A stretch of 64,000 nt of DNA from Idiomarina ramblicola (GTDB taxonomy: Bacteria > Pseudomonadota > Gammaproteobacteria > Enterobacterales > Alteromonadaceae), in the NCBI RefSeq assembly GCF_003987255.1, contig NZ_PIQC01000007.1, positions 124,001 through 188,000 on the forward strand, written 5' to 3'. Numbering within the stretch: the first letter of the stretch is position 1; every line of letters begins with the position of its first letter. Shown here one piece after another: positions 34,722 to 43,069 of the stretch. A program made the position numbers and the translations under genes. The notes beneath the pieces were generated by a model that was not told where the DNA came from, did not search any database, and saw only the letters and a list, made by a program, of their open reading frames with translations.

Positions 34722-35720
34722 ATGGACTTTGTTGCTGATATTGGAAGCTTTTTACTGAAAGCCGCCATTATTGTTGTCGCCGTAGGTTTTATAGTGGGCC
34801 TGGTGGCTCAGGCGGCGCAAAAGCAGAAGAAAAGTAAAGGTGACTTACAAGTAACGCATTTATCTAAAGAGTTGAATGAGCTCAGTGAGCAGCTAAAAAT
34901 TGAGCTTATGGATAAAAAGGCGAAAAAAAAGGCATTGAAAGCCTTAAAGAAAAAGAAAGCGACGGAGAAAAAAGAAAAGCGCCTTTTTGTTATTGATTTT
35001 AAAGGCAGTATGGATGCTAAGGAAGTCGATAGCTTGCGTCATGAAGTGAATGCTATTCTTAACTTGGCCACTGAAAAAGATGAAGTACTGGTGAAGCTGG
35101 AAAGTGGTGGTGGTGTTGTCAATGGTTACGGTTTGGCTGCTGCTCAGTTACTGCGCTTGAGAGAGCATAAGCTAACGGTGAATGTGGCTATTGATAAGGT
35201 TGCTGCCAGCGGTGGTTATATGATGGCTTGTGTTGGACACAAACTCATGGCCGCGCCTTTTGCTTTTATTGGGTCAATTGGTGTGGTGGCACAAATACCG
35301 AATTTTCACCGATTTTTGAAAACGCATAATGTCGACTTTGAACAATTAACGGCAGGGGAGTACAAGCGTACGTTAACTCTGTTTGGTGAAAACACCGATG
35401 AAGGACGCCGTAAGTTTAAGCAGGACTTAGAGGCTATCCACCGTCAGTTTAAGTCGTTTGTTCAGGAAAACCGGGCAGAACTGGATATCGATAAAGTCGC
35501 TACAGGTGAAGTTTGGTCGGGTCAGGAAGCTAAAGATCTTGGACTGATTGATGAAGTCATTACCAGCGACGCCTGGTTAATGAAACAGCATGAAGGCTTT
35601 GATGTATTGCAAGTACAATACGTTATGCGTAAGCCATTAAGTGAACGTTTTGCCAAAGGTATGTCAGTTATAATTCATACCCTGAAGACTTCCTTAACTC
35701 GGTCGGATGTCGCACAATAA
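34722..35720 (+). CDS. sohB: Probable inner-membrane peptidase SohB
   Basis: A 332-aa S49-family serine protease. It has an N-terminal TM helix (about 9-31), then a Lys-rich amphipathic linker (about 33-85) unusually dense in KKK runs, then the peptidase domain. The catalytic Ser lies in DKVAASGGYMMA (about residue 165); the Lys partner is in TAGEYKRTLTLFG. The SohB family faces the periplasm in E. coli and can suppress degP mutants. AGGAG precedes the start. Confidence 0.92.
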   Translation: MDFVADIGSFLLKAAIIVVAVGFIVGLVAQAAQKQKKSKGDLQVTHLSKELNELSEQLKIELMDKKAKKKALKALKKKKATEKKEKRLFVIDFKGSMDAKEVDSLRHEVNAILNLATEKDEVLVKLESGGGVVNGYGLAAAQLLRLREHKLTVNVAIDKVAASGGYMMACVGHKLMAAPFAFIGSIGVVAQIPNFHRFLKTHNVDFEQLTAGEYKRTLTLFGENTDEGRRKFKQDLEAIHRQFKSFVQENRAELDIDKVATGEVWSGQEAKDLGLIDEVITSDAWLMKQHEGFDVLQVQYVMRKPLSERFAKGMSVIIHTLKTSLTRSDVAQ

Positions 35721-35818
35721 CAGGTATTCAGCTTGGCTTTGCAGTTTTATAGCTGTTTCTTTAAAAGCTTTCTGCTAGGCTGTGGCAGTTTTTCAAGAAT
35801 GAATAATAAAGGACGCTT

Positions 35819-37101
35819 ATGAGCGAAAAGAAAAAACTCAGCCTGACTAGCCGCATTGTCATTGGCATGGTCGCTGGGATCATTCTCGGTACTTTTATTC
35901 GTTACGTTGCCGGTGATAACGCCTGGGTTTCGTTGTATTTAACCAATGGCCTTTTTGACGTTGTTGGTCAAATATTCATTACTTCGTTAAAAATGCTGGT
36001 TGTCCCGCTGGTGTTTGTGTCACTGGTTGTTGGTACATGCTCGTTAAGCGACCCTAGCAAGCTTGGGCGATTAGGCGGGAAAGCCGTGGGTATGTATATG
36101 ATTACCACGGCAATAGCGATTACTTTTGCGATTACCTCAGCAGTTCTGGTACAGCCAGGTTCGGGAATTGAGCGTGCTTCCGACGCGACCTTTGAACCCA
36201 GTGAAGCGCCATCAGTCAGTGAAGTGATCGTCAATCTTTTCCCGGATAATCCGATCAATGCTATGGCCGAAGGCAACATGCTGCAAATTATCGTGTTTGC
36301 ATTGCTGTTCGGTATTTCCATGGCATTAATTGGCAAACCCGGTGAACGCTTAAAAGGTTTTTTGATGACTTAAACGCCGTCATTATGAAGCTGGTGGTTA
36401 TTTTAATGAGCGTAGCGCCATATGGAGTTTTCGCGCTAATGGCCAAGCTTTTCACGGAAATTGGCGTGGAAATGATTGGCAGTCTGGCGAAATACTTTTT
36501 GCTGGTTCTGTTTGTGCTGCTTGCTCACGGTTTAATTGTTTATCCGTTATTTATGCGCGTTCTGGCGCGGGTTAAACCGGGAATTTTCATGCGTAAGATG
36601 CGTGATGCTCAGTTATTTGGCTTTAGTACGGCTAGCAGTAACGCCACCATGCCGATTACTCTGGAATCGGTAACGCGACGCCTAGGTGTGAGTAACAGTG
36701 TCGGCTCGTTTACGGTGCCTTTAGGCGCTACCATCAATATGGATGGTACGGCTATTATGCAAGGTGTGGCTACGGTCTTTATTGCGCAGGTCTATGGACT
36801 TGATTTGGGTATTGCAGAGTACCTGATGGTCATTATGACAGCGACACTGGCCTCTGTCGGCACAGCTGGTGTTCCGGGGGTTGGCCTTATTATGCTCGCC
36901 ATGGTACTACAGCAAGTTGGTCTGCCAGTTGAGGGCATTGGGCTGATTATTGGTGTGGATCGTTTACTGGATATGACCCGCACCGCCGTTAATGTTACCG
37001 GCGATGCCATGGTTAGCTGTGTGGTTGCGCGCTCAGAAAATGACTTTGATGAAGACGTATACTACGACAAAGACGCAGGTAAAAAACTCGAAGAGCTTTA
37101 G
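35819..37101 (+). pseudogene. Dicarboxylate/amino acid:cation symporter (DAACS), one-base frameshift
   Basis: A sodium/proton-coupled symporter of the GltP/DctA family, split by a one-base deletion. The first 184 codons (35819-36373) encode TM helices up to GISMALIGKPGERLKGF, then stop. The next frame continues (DDLNAVIMKLVVILM...) to 37101 and contains the substrate site: ASSNATMPITLESV, VPLGATINMDGTAI and DMTRTAVNVTGDA. A seventh T in the run at 36358-36363 would restore one protein of about 427 aa. The run plus G (T TTT TTG) is also a possible -1 slippage heptamer. It could be a real mutation, a sequencing error or, less likely, a programmed shift. AAGGA precedes the start. Confidence 0.85.
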
Positions 37102-37116
37102 TCTGCCTGTAAAGAA

Positions 37117-37142
37117 CCGGTGCACGCTTAGGCGTGCGCCGG
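37117..37142. terminator. Strong hairpin between symporter and miaE ends
   Basis: An 11-bp stem, CCGGTGCACGC (37117-37127) with GCGTGCGCCGG (37132-37142, one G-U), closes a TTAG loop that contains the miaE stop codon. There is no T-tract; it may halt or protect both convergent transcripts. Confidence 0.5.
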
Positions 37143-37910
37143 AATTCCTGAGTGAAAACGTAGTTTGGTATCTTCTGCGGTAATCAACTCCGCTTCCCAC
37201 GTCCTGAATTCATTTACCCTTTCCGTAATGTCAATGTCACTAAGCTTTTGAGCTAACTCCAGGTAATCCTGGTAATGCCGTGCTTCTGAGCGCAAAAGTG
37301 ACACATAAAACCGGGCAATATCCTCTTCCAGATACGGCGCTAGTGCAGCAAAGCGCTCGCATGAACGAGCTTCAATGAGTGCCCCAATAATCAATTTATC
37401 GATTAAAGCCTGCGGTTCGTAGGTACGTACGTGGCGAATCAGTTGCGCGGCATAACGAGAAGCACTGAGTTTGTATAAGGGAATATTGCGCCGCTGCATA
37501 ATTTCAAGAACTTGCTGAAAGTGATGCAGTTCCTCACGAATTAAACGAGACATCTTATCAATGATTTCGTCGGCGTAAGGTTGTGATTCAGCAGCCTGCA
37601 GCGCGTATGACAACTGCTTACTTCTCTTAAGCTGCCGGAAGTCCCCTAGTCCACGGTAGACCAGGTCCTCATAAGGTTGTAATGCGTCCAGAAGAGCCTG
37701 TCCGTGGTCTTGATTGACGGCATAACGACGGAGTAGTAATGCGGCACTTTGAGCGGCTTTAAGCTCGCAATGCAAGTGATCGAGTAAGATGACAGGCAGG
37801 TTTTCAGAAAGAGAGGCCTGTTGAACCCACTCCTGCGGTGTTCTGCAAAGCAAAAAGTCGTGTATTGGATTGAGCAGGTTTAAATAGGGTTCGATAACGC
37901 TATGATTCAC
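37128..37910 (-). CDS. miaE: tRNA-(ms2io6A37) hydroxylase MiaE
   Basis: A 260-aa non-haem di-iron monooxygenase that hydroxylates the isopentenyl group of ms2i6A at tRNA position 37. A GTG start at 37910, with AAGAAGGA upstream, gives the family N-terminus (VNHSVIEPYLNLLNPIHDFL); the frame runs further upstream but without support. Di-iron ligands appear in ferritin-like helices: HLHCELKAAQSAA, REELHHFQQVLEIM, LIEARSCERFAAL and LRSEARHYQDYL. It depends on MiaA and MiaB, not in this window. Convergent with the symporter. Confidence 0.9.
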   Translation of the reverse strand: MNHSVIEPYLNLLNPIHDFLLCRTPQEWVQQASLSENLPVILLDHLHCELKAAQSAALLLRRYAVNQDHGQALLDALQPYEDLVYRGLGDFRQLKRSKQLSYALQAAESQPYADEIIDKMSRLIREELHHFQQVLEIMQRRNIPLYKLSASRYAAQLIRHVRTYEPQALIDKLIIGALIEARSCERFAALAPYLEEDIARFYVSLLRSEARHYQDYLELAQKLSDIDITERVNEFRTWEAELITAEDTKLRFHSGIPAHA

Positions 37911-37980
37911 AACGATCCTTCTTGATTTTAAAAGTGCAAAATAAATTAACAACTGCGGCATTGTTCTATAACAAAAGGCC

Positions 37981-38011
37981 TTGACAGAAAAGAGGTGGTG
38001 CTGAATATTAG
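37981..38011 (+). promoter_or_regulatory. Candidate promoter for the Yip1-family gene
   Basis: A perfect -35 (TTGACA, 37981-37986) is followed by AATATT at 17 bases or TATTAG at 19 bases. It lies about 100 bases before the gene. The -10 is weak. Confidence 0.35.
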
Positions 38012-38107
38012 ACACATGGGGTGAATTTTTCAGCAGTACCCGCATCAAAATTATAACGTATTTAAGAATTTCGCGGTATGACCCGCGTACTATGGGGAAG
38101 TGAAGTT

Positions 38108-38707
38108 ATGATACTGAATCATATTTGGGGCTTGTACGCCCATCCAGTGCAAGAATGGAAGTCGATAGACAGCAAGCGGGAAAGCTTCTTTTATTCCTGC
38201 TCTCATGTTTTGTTGGTTGCGATTTTACCGTGTTTAGCCGCTTATTATGCTTCAGCTCATATCGGTTGGAGCATTGGCATTCGCGACTCTATTTATCTGA
38301 CGCAAAGCAGCGCCGTGATGATGGCTGTCGCAATGTATGTTGGTATATTAGGTGCAACTTTTGCACTTGCTTACCTCATTTACTGGATGGCAAAAACCTT
38401 TGGTGCTGATCCAAGTTATACGAAGTCTCTTGAATTGGCAGCTTATGCTGCGACTCCGGTTATTATGTCGGGAGTTGCTTCGCTTTATCCTGAATTATGG
38501 TTTGTTGCGGTGGTGTTCCTCGGTGGTGTTGCTTATTCCGTGTACCTGCTTTATTCAGGCCTTCCGGTAATTATGCACATTCCTGAAGAGCGCGGTTTTC
38601 TTTATGCTAGCTCAGTGGTAACCGCAGGACTTATTGCGATGGTGGTTCTAATGGCAACGACCGCTATTTTGTGGACCAACGGTTTTGGACCTGATTTCAT
38701 TTCATAA
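38108..38707 (+). CDS. Yip1-family inner-membrane protein (YohC-like)
   Basis: A 199-aa membrane protein with five predicted TM helices. The ATG at 38108 was chosen: MILNHIWGLYAHPVQEWKSI is the usual start of this family and purine-rich GGGGAAG lies eight bases upstream; the ATG at 38078 is less likely. Conserved features are the N-terminal WGLY-HP-W segment, then helices from about 37. Function is unknown; distant eukaryotic homologues act in vesicle traffic. Followed by a strong terminator. Confidence 0.82.
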   Translation: MILNHIWGLYAHPVQEWKSIDSKRESFFYSCSHVLLVAILPCLAAYYASAHIGWSIGIRDSIYLTQSSAVMMAVAMYVGILGATFALAYLIYWMAKTFGADPSYTKSLELAAYAATPVIMSGVASLYPELWFVAVVFLGGVAYSVYLLYSGLPVIMHIPEERGFLYASSVVTAGLIAMVVLMATTAILWTNGFGPDFIS

Positions 38708-38723
38708 AGTAAGTGTTGAGACA

Positions 38724-38764
38724 AAAATGCCCAACTCCATTTGACTGGACTTGGGCATTTTTTT
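38724..38764. terminator. Bidirectional rho-independent terminator
   Basis: AAAATGCCCAA (38724-38734) pairs with TTGGGCATTTT (38751-38761), with A- and T-rich flanks on either side. It lies between the Yip1-family gene (plus) and the M17 aminopeptidase (minus) and can serve both. Confidence 0.9.
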
Positions 38765-38795
38765 ATAGAGAAAATGGACTTTCTTTAAATCGAAG

Positions 38796-40340
38796 TTACT
38801 TTTTTAAGTAATATCCTGCTAGACAGGTTACTGGGGCGGCTGTCGGTTTGCCATGTTGCCAATCACCACCTTCAACACCACTACCGGCAATATCAATATG
38901 GATATAGCTGATAGGATGATCGCTGTCGATACCATGGCTGTCCAGGCCTGAGACTCCGGTCAGAAACGCCATAGGGAACTGATGTCCACGAGGTGTGGTT
39001 GCTGAAGGTCCGTTATTGGATGAGAGTAAGTCATCACACAAGGTGCGGCCTTTAACAAAGTCGAAGTCCTCACGACGTGACCAGGATATTTCCGTCGGAT
39101 CGCCGTAAGTTTCGCCTGCATCAAATAAGGCTTGAGCCAGATTTTGACGACGAGCATGACCATTAGGCACCAAGGCACTATAAGGTCCTTTTGAAAGGGC
39201 TGCGTGGCCTGTCAGAGTGGCTACAGTATAGAGTTCGTGCTCGCCGTCACTTTTTGCCGCTTCCTCACGTAAATGTGACAGTAAATCAGCCATAATCAGG
39301 CGACCTTCAGCGTCAGTATTTCCGATGCGAACACGCTTCCCACTGTGACCGGTAATGATTTCGTCAGCGACAAAAGCATCTGAACCAATGCTGTTACGCA
39401 CGGCGCCAATTTCAGCAACAACGTTGAGGTGTTCCGGTTGAAGTTCTGCTACGGTTTTGACGAAGCCAGCAACACCTGCGGCACCACCTTTATCACGGCT
39501 CATGCCTGCCATGTGACCACCTACTTTTAGATCAGCGCCACCGGTGTCGTAAACAATGCCTTTACCGGCAAACATCACGGTACGTTCCGGCTTACTACCA
39601 TGGTATTCAAGACGAATTACACAAGGACGGTGACGTTCTACTGCTATGGAAGCACGTCCCACCGCAGCCAGTAACGGGTATTCGTGCTGGAGCTGCTGAT
39701 AATCATCAATAACAGTAACTTTAACCGCAGTGTGAGCAAAAGCCTGGCGGCAATACTCTGCAAACTTAATTGGTGCCATACGTTCCGGCTCGGTACCCGC
39801 AAGGTCACGAGCAACACGTTTGCCGGCTTCAACAGCCATAGCCCAGTCGGCATCGAGTTCACCAACTAAAATCACGTTTTGAGTCGGTTCAATCGCTTCT
39901 TCGCCGTGAGCTTCACGAGCTTCCAGTGGCTGATAAAGTGCCTGGCAAAAGCCCAGATAAGCCGCTAAGAATGCTTGCTGGTAACGTTCATCGGTAATAT
40001 TGACATTATTAAGTGCGATAACAGGGTGACGAGCGCCGGCATCTTGTGCAACTTTTGCTGCTGCGTGCGCCGCATCAAACACCTGACGAACATCGTCAAA
40101 GTCACGGTTTAATGGGCCGGTTGGTGCTGCGACCAGACGTTGGCCAGGAACTCCGTCAGCTTTCAACAACAAAGGGTGTTTGCCAACCCGTTGATCCGTA
40201 ATTTGTGCCTGCTGTATGGTTTCAGCCAGAGCAGAATCATCAACAGAATCAAAGTTCCCAATCAAGATAAGTGCATCAGCACCATCTTTTGAGTATGCGT
40301 CAGCCAGTGAGCTGACAATTTGCAGTTGTGCAAATGCCAT
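38796..40340 (-). CDS. M17 leucyl aminopeptidase family protein (NPEPL1-like)
   Basis: A 514-aa cytosolic metallo-aminopeptidase. The M17 signature NTDAEGRL is intact. The first metal/catalytic segment reads GKGIVYDTGGADLKVGGHM then AGMSRDKGGAAGV, nearer to the NPEPL1-type branch (YDTGG) than to E. coli PepA (FDSGG). The remaining ligands appear around EIGAVRNSIGSDAF. The N-terminal 160 residues form the usual regulatory domain. It removes N-terminal residues from peptides, fitting a peptide-based metabolism. Followed on the minus strand by the bidirectional terminator. Confidence 0.87.
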   Translation of the reverse strand: MAFAQLQIVSSLADAYSKDGADALILIGNFDSVDDSALAETIQQAQITDQRVGKHPLLLKADGVPGQRLVAAPTGPLNRDFDDVRQVFDAAHAAAKVAQDAGARHPVIALNNVNITDERYQQAFLAAYLGFCQALYQPLEAREAHGEEAIEPTQNVILVGELDADWAMAVEAGKRVARDLAGTEPERMAPIKFAEYCRQAFAHTAVKVTVIDDYQQLQHEYPLLAAVGRASIAVERHRPCVIRLEYHGSKPERTVMFAGKGIVYDTGGADLKVGGHMAGMSRDKGGAAGVAGFVKTVAELQPEHLNVVAEIGAVRNSIGSDAFVADEIITGHSGKRVRIGNTDAEGRLIMADLLSHLREEAAKSDGEHELYTVATLTGHAALSKGPYSALVPNGHARRQNLAQALFDAGETYGDPTEISWSRREDFDFVKGRTLCDDLLSSNNGPSATTPRGHQFPMAFLTGVSGLDSHGIDSDHPISYIHIDIAGSGVEGGDWQHGKPTAAPVTCLAGYYLKK

Positions 40341-40368
40341 AGGTTAAACCTCTTAATCAGTTTGTAAG

Positions 40369-41748
40369 TTAAGCGCGACGCCAGCGGGTGCCTTCTGCAC
40401 CGTCTTCCAGGACAATGCCCATGTTGGTTAATTCGTCACGGGCTTTGTCTGCTGCAGCCCAGTCTTTATCTTCCCGGGCTTGGTTACGCTTGGCAATCAG
40501 CGCTTCAATTTTGGCGACATCGTCGTCGTCGCCCTGTAAAAATTCTTCAGGAGACTGCTGTAGCAGCCCCATAACCTCAGCAAGCTCAATCAAAATATGC
40601 GCTAATTGAGCCGCTGTGCCAGCAGCGCTTTCACGGTTGCGGTTAATCTCACGGGCAACGTCAAATAACACGCTCATGGCTTCCGGCGCGTTTAAGTCAT
40701 CGTTCATTGCCTGCTCAAAGCTCTGCCAGTACTTACTGCGCAACTCTTCGCTGGCGGCTTGCGGTGTTATGTCACGCAAGGCGGTGTATAAGCGTTCCAG
40801 AGCAGAATGTGCTTGATCCAGATTTTCCTGAGTATAATTCAGTTGTGAACGATAGTGACTAGACAATAAGAAGTATCGAACTGTTTCAGCGTCGTATTGC
40901 TCCAGTACGCTGCGAATAGTAAAAAAGTTGCCCAGCGACTTCGACATTTTTTCGTTATCGACCTGCACCATACCGCTGTGCATCCAGTACTTTACGTACT
41001 CAGACTGGTTTGCACAGCAGCTTTGTGCTATTTCATTTTCATGGTGAGGGAAAGCCAGATCAGAACCGCCACCATGAATATCAAAGGTGGTGCCTAAGTG
41101 TTTTTTATTCATTGCTGAGCACTCAATATGCCAACCAGGGCGTCCTTCTCCCCAAGGGGATGACCAGCTGGGTTCTCCGGCTTTTGCCGCCTTCCATAAT
41201 ACAAAGTCGAGCGGATCCTGCTTGGCGGAATCAACATTGACCCGGGCGCCGGCCTGCAATTGCTCTAAGTCCTGGCGACTGAGCTTGCCGTAATTGTTAA
41301 AGGTGGAAACATCAAACAGAACGTCACCGTTGCCGGCTTCATAGGCATTGCCGTTTTCGATGAGACTTTCAATCATCTGGATAATCTCATCCATATGGCC
41401 GGTTACGCGAGGTTCAATATCGGGACGGACTAGATTCAGTGCGTCAAAATCTTTGTGCATCTCGCCAATAAAGCGCTCGGTGACCTGATGAAAGTCTTCA
41501 CCTTTTTCAGCCGCGCGTTTAATAATTTTGTCATCCAGATCAGTAATGTTACGCACGTAAGTCACGTCGTAACCAAGTTTACGCAGATAACGCACGACAA
41601 TATCAAAAGCGACATAGGTTCTGGCATGGCCAATATGGCAGTAGTCGTAAGTAGTAACACCACACACATAAATACCCACGTGACCGGGTTTGATTGGCTC
41701 AAATGACTGCTTCTTGCGGGTCAGGGTATTAAAGACGGTTAATGCCAT
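40369..41748 (-). CDS. cysS: Cysteinyl-tRNA synthetase
   Basis: A 459-aa class I aminoacyl-tRNA synthetase, the usual length. Zinc ligands begin with C29 in [15 protein letters not shown], which also holds the HIGH-type motif; GWHIECSAM supplies more, with [18 protein letters not shown] is the KMSKS loop (about residue 265). The C-terminal DALR and anticodon domains end with a Zn-independent tail (EGTRWRRA). It charges tRNA-Cys. Divergent from ppiB, an arrangement shared with E. coli. Confidence 0.97.
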   Translation of the reverse strand: MALTVFNTLTRKKQSFEPIKPGHVGIYVCGVTTYDYCHIGHARTYVAFDIVVRYLRKLGYDVTYVRNITDLDDKIIKRAAEKGEDFHQVTERFIGEMHKDFDALNLVRPDIEPRVTGHMDEIIQMIESLIENGNAYEAGNGDVLFDVSTFNNYGKLSRQDLEQLQAGARVNVDSAKQDPLDFVLWKAAKAGEPSWSSPWGEGRPGWHIECSAMNKKHLGTTFDIHGGGSDLAFPHHENEIAQSCCANQSEYVKYWMHSGMVQVDNEKMSKSLGNFFTIRSVLEQYDAETVRYFLLSSHYRSQLNYTQENLDQAHSALERLYTALRDITPQAASEELRSKYWQSFEQAMNDDLNAPEAMSVLFDVAREINRNRESAAGTAAQLAHILIELAEVMGLLQQSPEEFLQGDDDDVAKIEALIAKRNQAREDKDWAAADKARDELTNMGIVLEDGAEGTRWRRA

Positions 41749-41865
41749 AATGTGATCTCTTACTTATCTATCGGTTAACGATGAAAACAAAGGGCTTATG
41801 ATACCACCGATGGCGAGGCTCTGGTACACTATCAGCTGGTTTAGTCAATGAAACAGGTACATTCA

Positions 41866-42363
41866 ATGCAAGTCGTTTTACATACCAATCATGGTGATAT
41901 CACTTTAGAAATGCACAATGAAACCGCGCCTAAGACGGTAGAGAATTTTTTACAGTATGCCCGCGACGGTTTTTATGACGGTACAATTTTCCACCGCATT
42001 ATTAATAACTTCATGGTACAGGGCGGCGGTTTCGAACCCGGTATGAAGCAAAAAGAAACACGCGATAATATCGAAAACGAGGCCCCGACAGCAAAGCCGA
42101 ATGTGGTTGGCTCGGTGGCTATGGCGCGCACACCTGATCCTCATTCAGCATCGTCTCAGTTTTTCATCAACGTGAACGACAATGCCTTTTTGAATTTTCA
42201 GAATGAAACACCGAATGGTTATGGCTATTGTGTATTTGCTGAAGTCGTTGAAGGTATGGACGTGGTCAATAACATTAAAGACGTAAAAACGGGCTCAGCG
42301 GGCTTCCATCAGGACGTGCCGGTTGAAGACGTGGTTATTGAAAGTGTGTCAGTTAAAGACTGA
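41866..42363 (+). CDS. ppiB: Cytoplasmic peptidyl-prolyl cis-trans isomerase B (cyclophilin)
   Basis: A 165-aa cyclophilin with no signal peptide. The ATG at 41866 was chosen since [16 protein letters not shown] matches PpiB starts. Active-site elements are [15 protein letters not shown] (Arg, Phe, Met, Gln), [10 protein letters not shown] and [11 protein letters not shown]. It catalyses proline isomerisation during protein folding. It lies divergent from cysS and four bases ahead of lpxH, a cysS/ppiB/lpxH cluster also found in E. coli. Confidence 0.95.
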   Translation: MQVVLHTNHGDITLEMHNETAPKTVENFLQYARDGFYDGTIFHRIINNFMVQGGGFEPGMKQKETRDNIENEAPTAKPNVVGSVAMARTPDPHSASSQFFINVNDNAFLNFQNETPNGYGYCVFAEVVEGMDVVNNIKDVKTGSAGFHQDVPVEDVVIESVSVKD

Positions 42364-42367
42364 TTCC

Positions 42368-43069
42368 ATGACCACCGGCTTTATTGCAGACTTACATTTA
42401 AGTCCCGGGCGGCCAGATATTCTGGCTGCCTTTAGTGACTTTTGTCAGCAACACCAGCACCTCGATGCGCTTTATATTCTTGGCGACTTATTCGATGCCT
42501 GGCTGGGTGACGACGATACCAGCGATTTTGCGGCTAAAGTTAAGGAGCAGCTTACGCGACTGACCGATAACGGTGTGCGTCTGTATTTTATGGCCGGGAA
42601 TCGTGATTTTATGGTGGGTGAACGCTTTGCCAGCGACGTTGGTTTAACTATTCTCCCAGATGAAACTGTTGTCGACTTGTACGGTGAGCGGGTATTGCTT
42701 ATGCATGGCGATACACTCTGCACATTGGATACCGGCTACTTGCGTTATCGTTCAATTATCCAGAGCTCTTTGGTTAAGAGTGTTATGCGCAACTTACCTT
42801 TGTCATGGCGTATGCGCATTGCGAATCGGTTACGGAAAAAATCCAGCAGTCAAAAGCGCGAGCTAACTCCCGCACAACTTTATAAAATGGATGCTCAGCA
42901 TGCGGAAGTCTTACGTGTGATGGAACAACACGATGTTAATCAGTTAATTCATGGTCACACTCATCGCCCTGCGGTTCACTGCTTTACATTGAATGACGGT
43001 ACTTCGGCAAAACGAATAGTATTGGGCGACTGGTATCAGCAGGCCAGTGCTTACCTCGTCTCTAAATAA
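42368..43069 (+). CDS. lpxH: UDP-2,3-diacylglucosamine diphosphatase LpxH
   Basis: A 233-aa calcineurin-like phosphoesterase that hydrolyses UDP-2,3-diacylglucosamine to lipid X in lipid A synthesis, at the inner face of the membrane. Metal-binding motifs in order: FIADLHLS, GDLFDAWLGDDD, MAGNRDFMVG, MHGDTLC and HGHTHRPAVH. The ATG at 42368 follows the ppiB stop by four bases; upstream in-frame starts lie within ppiB. The last 19 bases overlap the convergent OlsF-like gene. Confidence 0.95.
   Translation: MTTGFIADLHLSPGRPDILAAFSDFCQQHQHLDALYILGDLFDAWLGDDDTSDFAAKVKEQLTRLTDNGVRLYFMAGNRDFMVGERFASDVGLTILPDETVVDLYGERVLLMHGDTLCTLDTGYLRYRSIIQSSLVKSVMRNLPLSWRMRIANRLRKKSSSQKRELTPAQLYKMDAQHAEVLRVMEQHDVNQLIHGHTHRPAVHCFTLNDGTSAKRIVLGDWYQQASAYLVSK

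Noticed and set aside
36385..37101. The second half of the symporter as an independent gene
   Set aside because: It lacks the first TM helices and any good ribosome site, and it continues the upstream protein exactly after a one-base shift.
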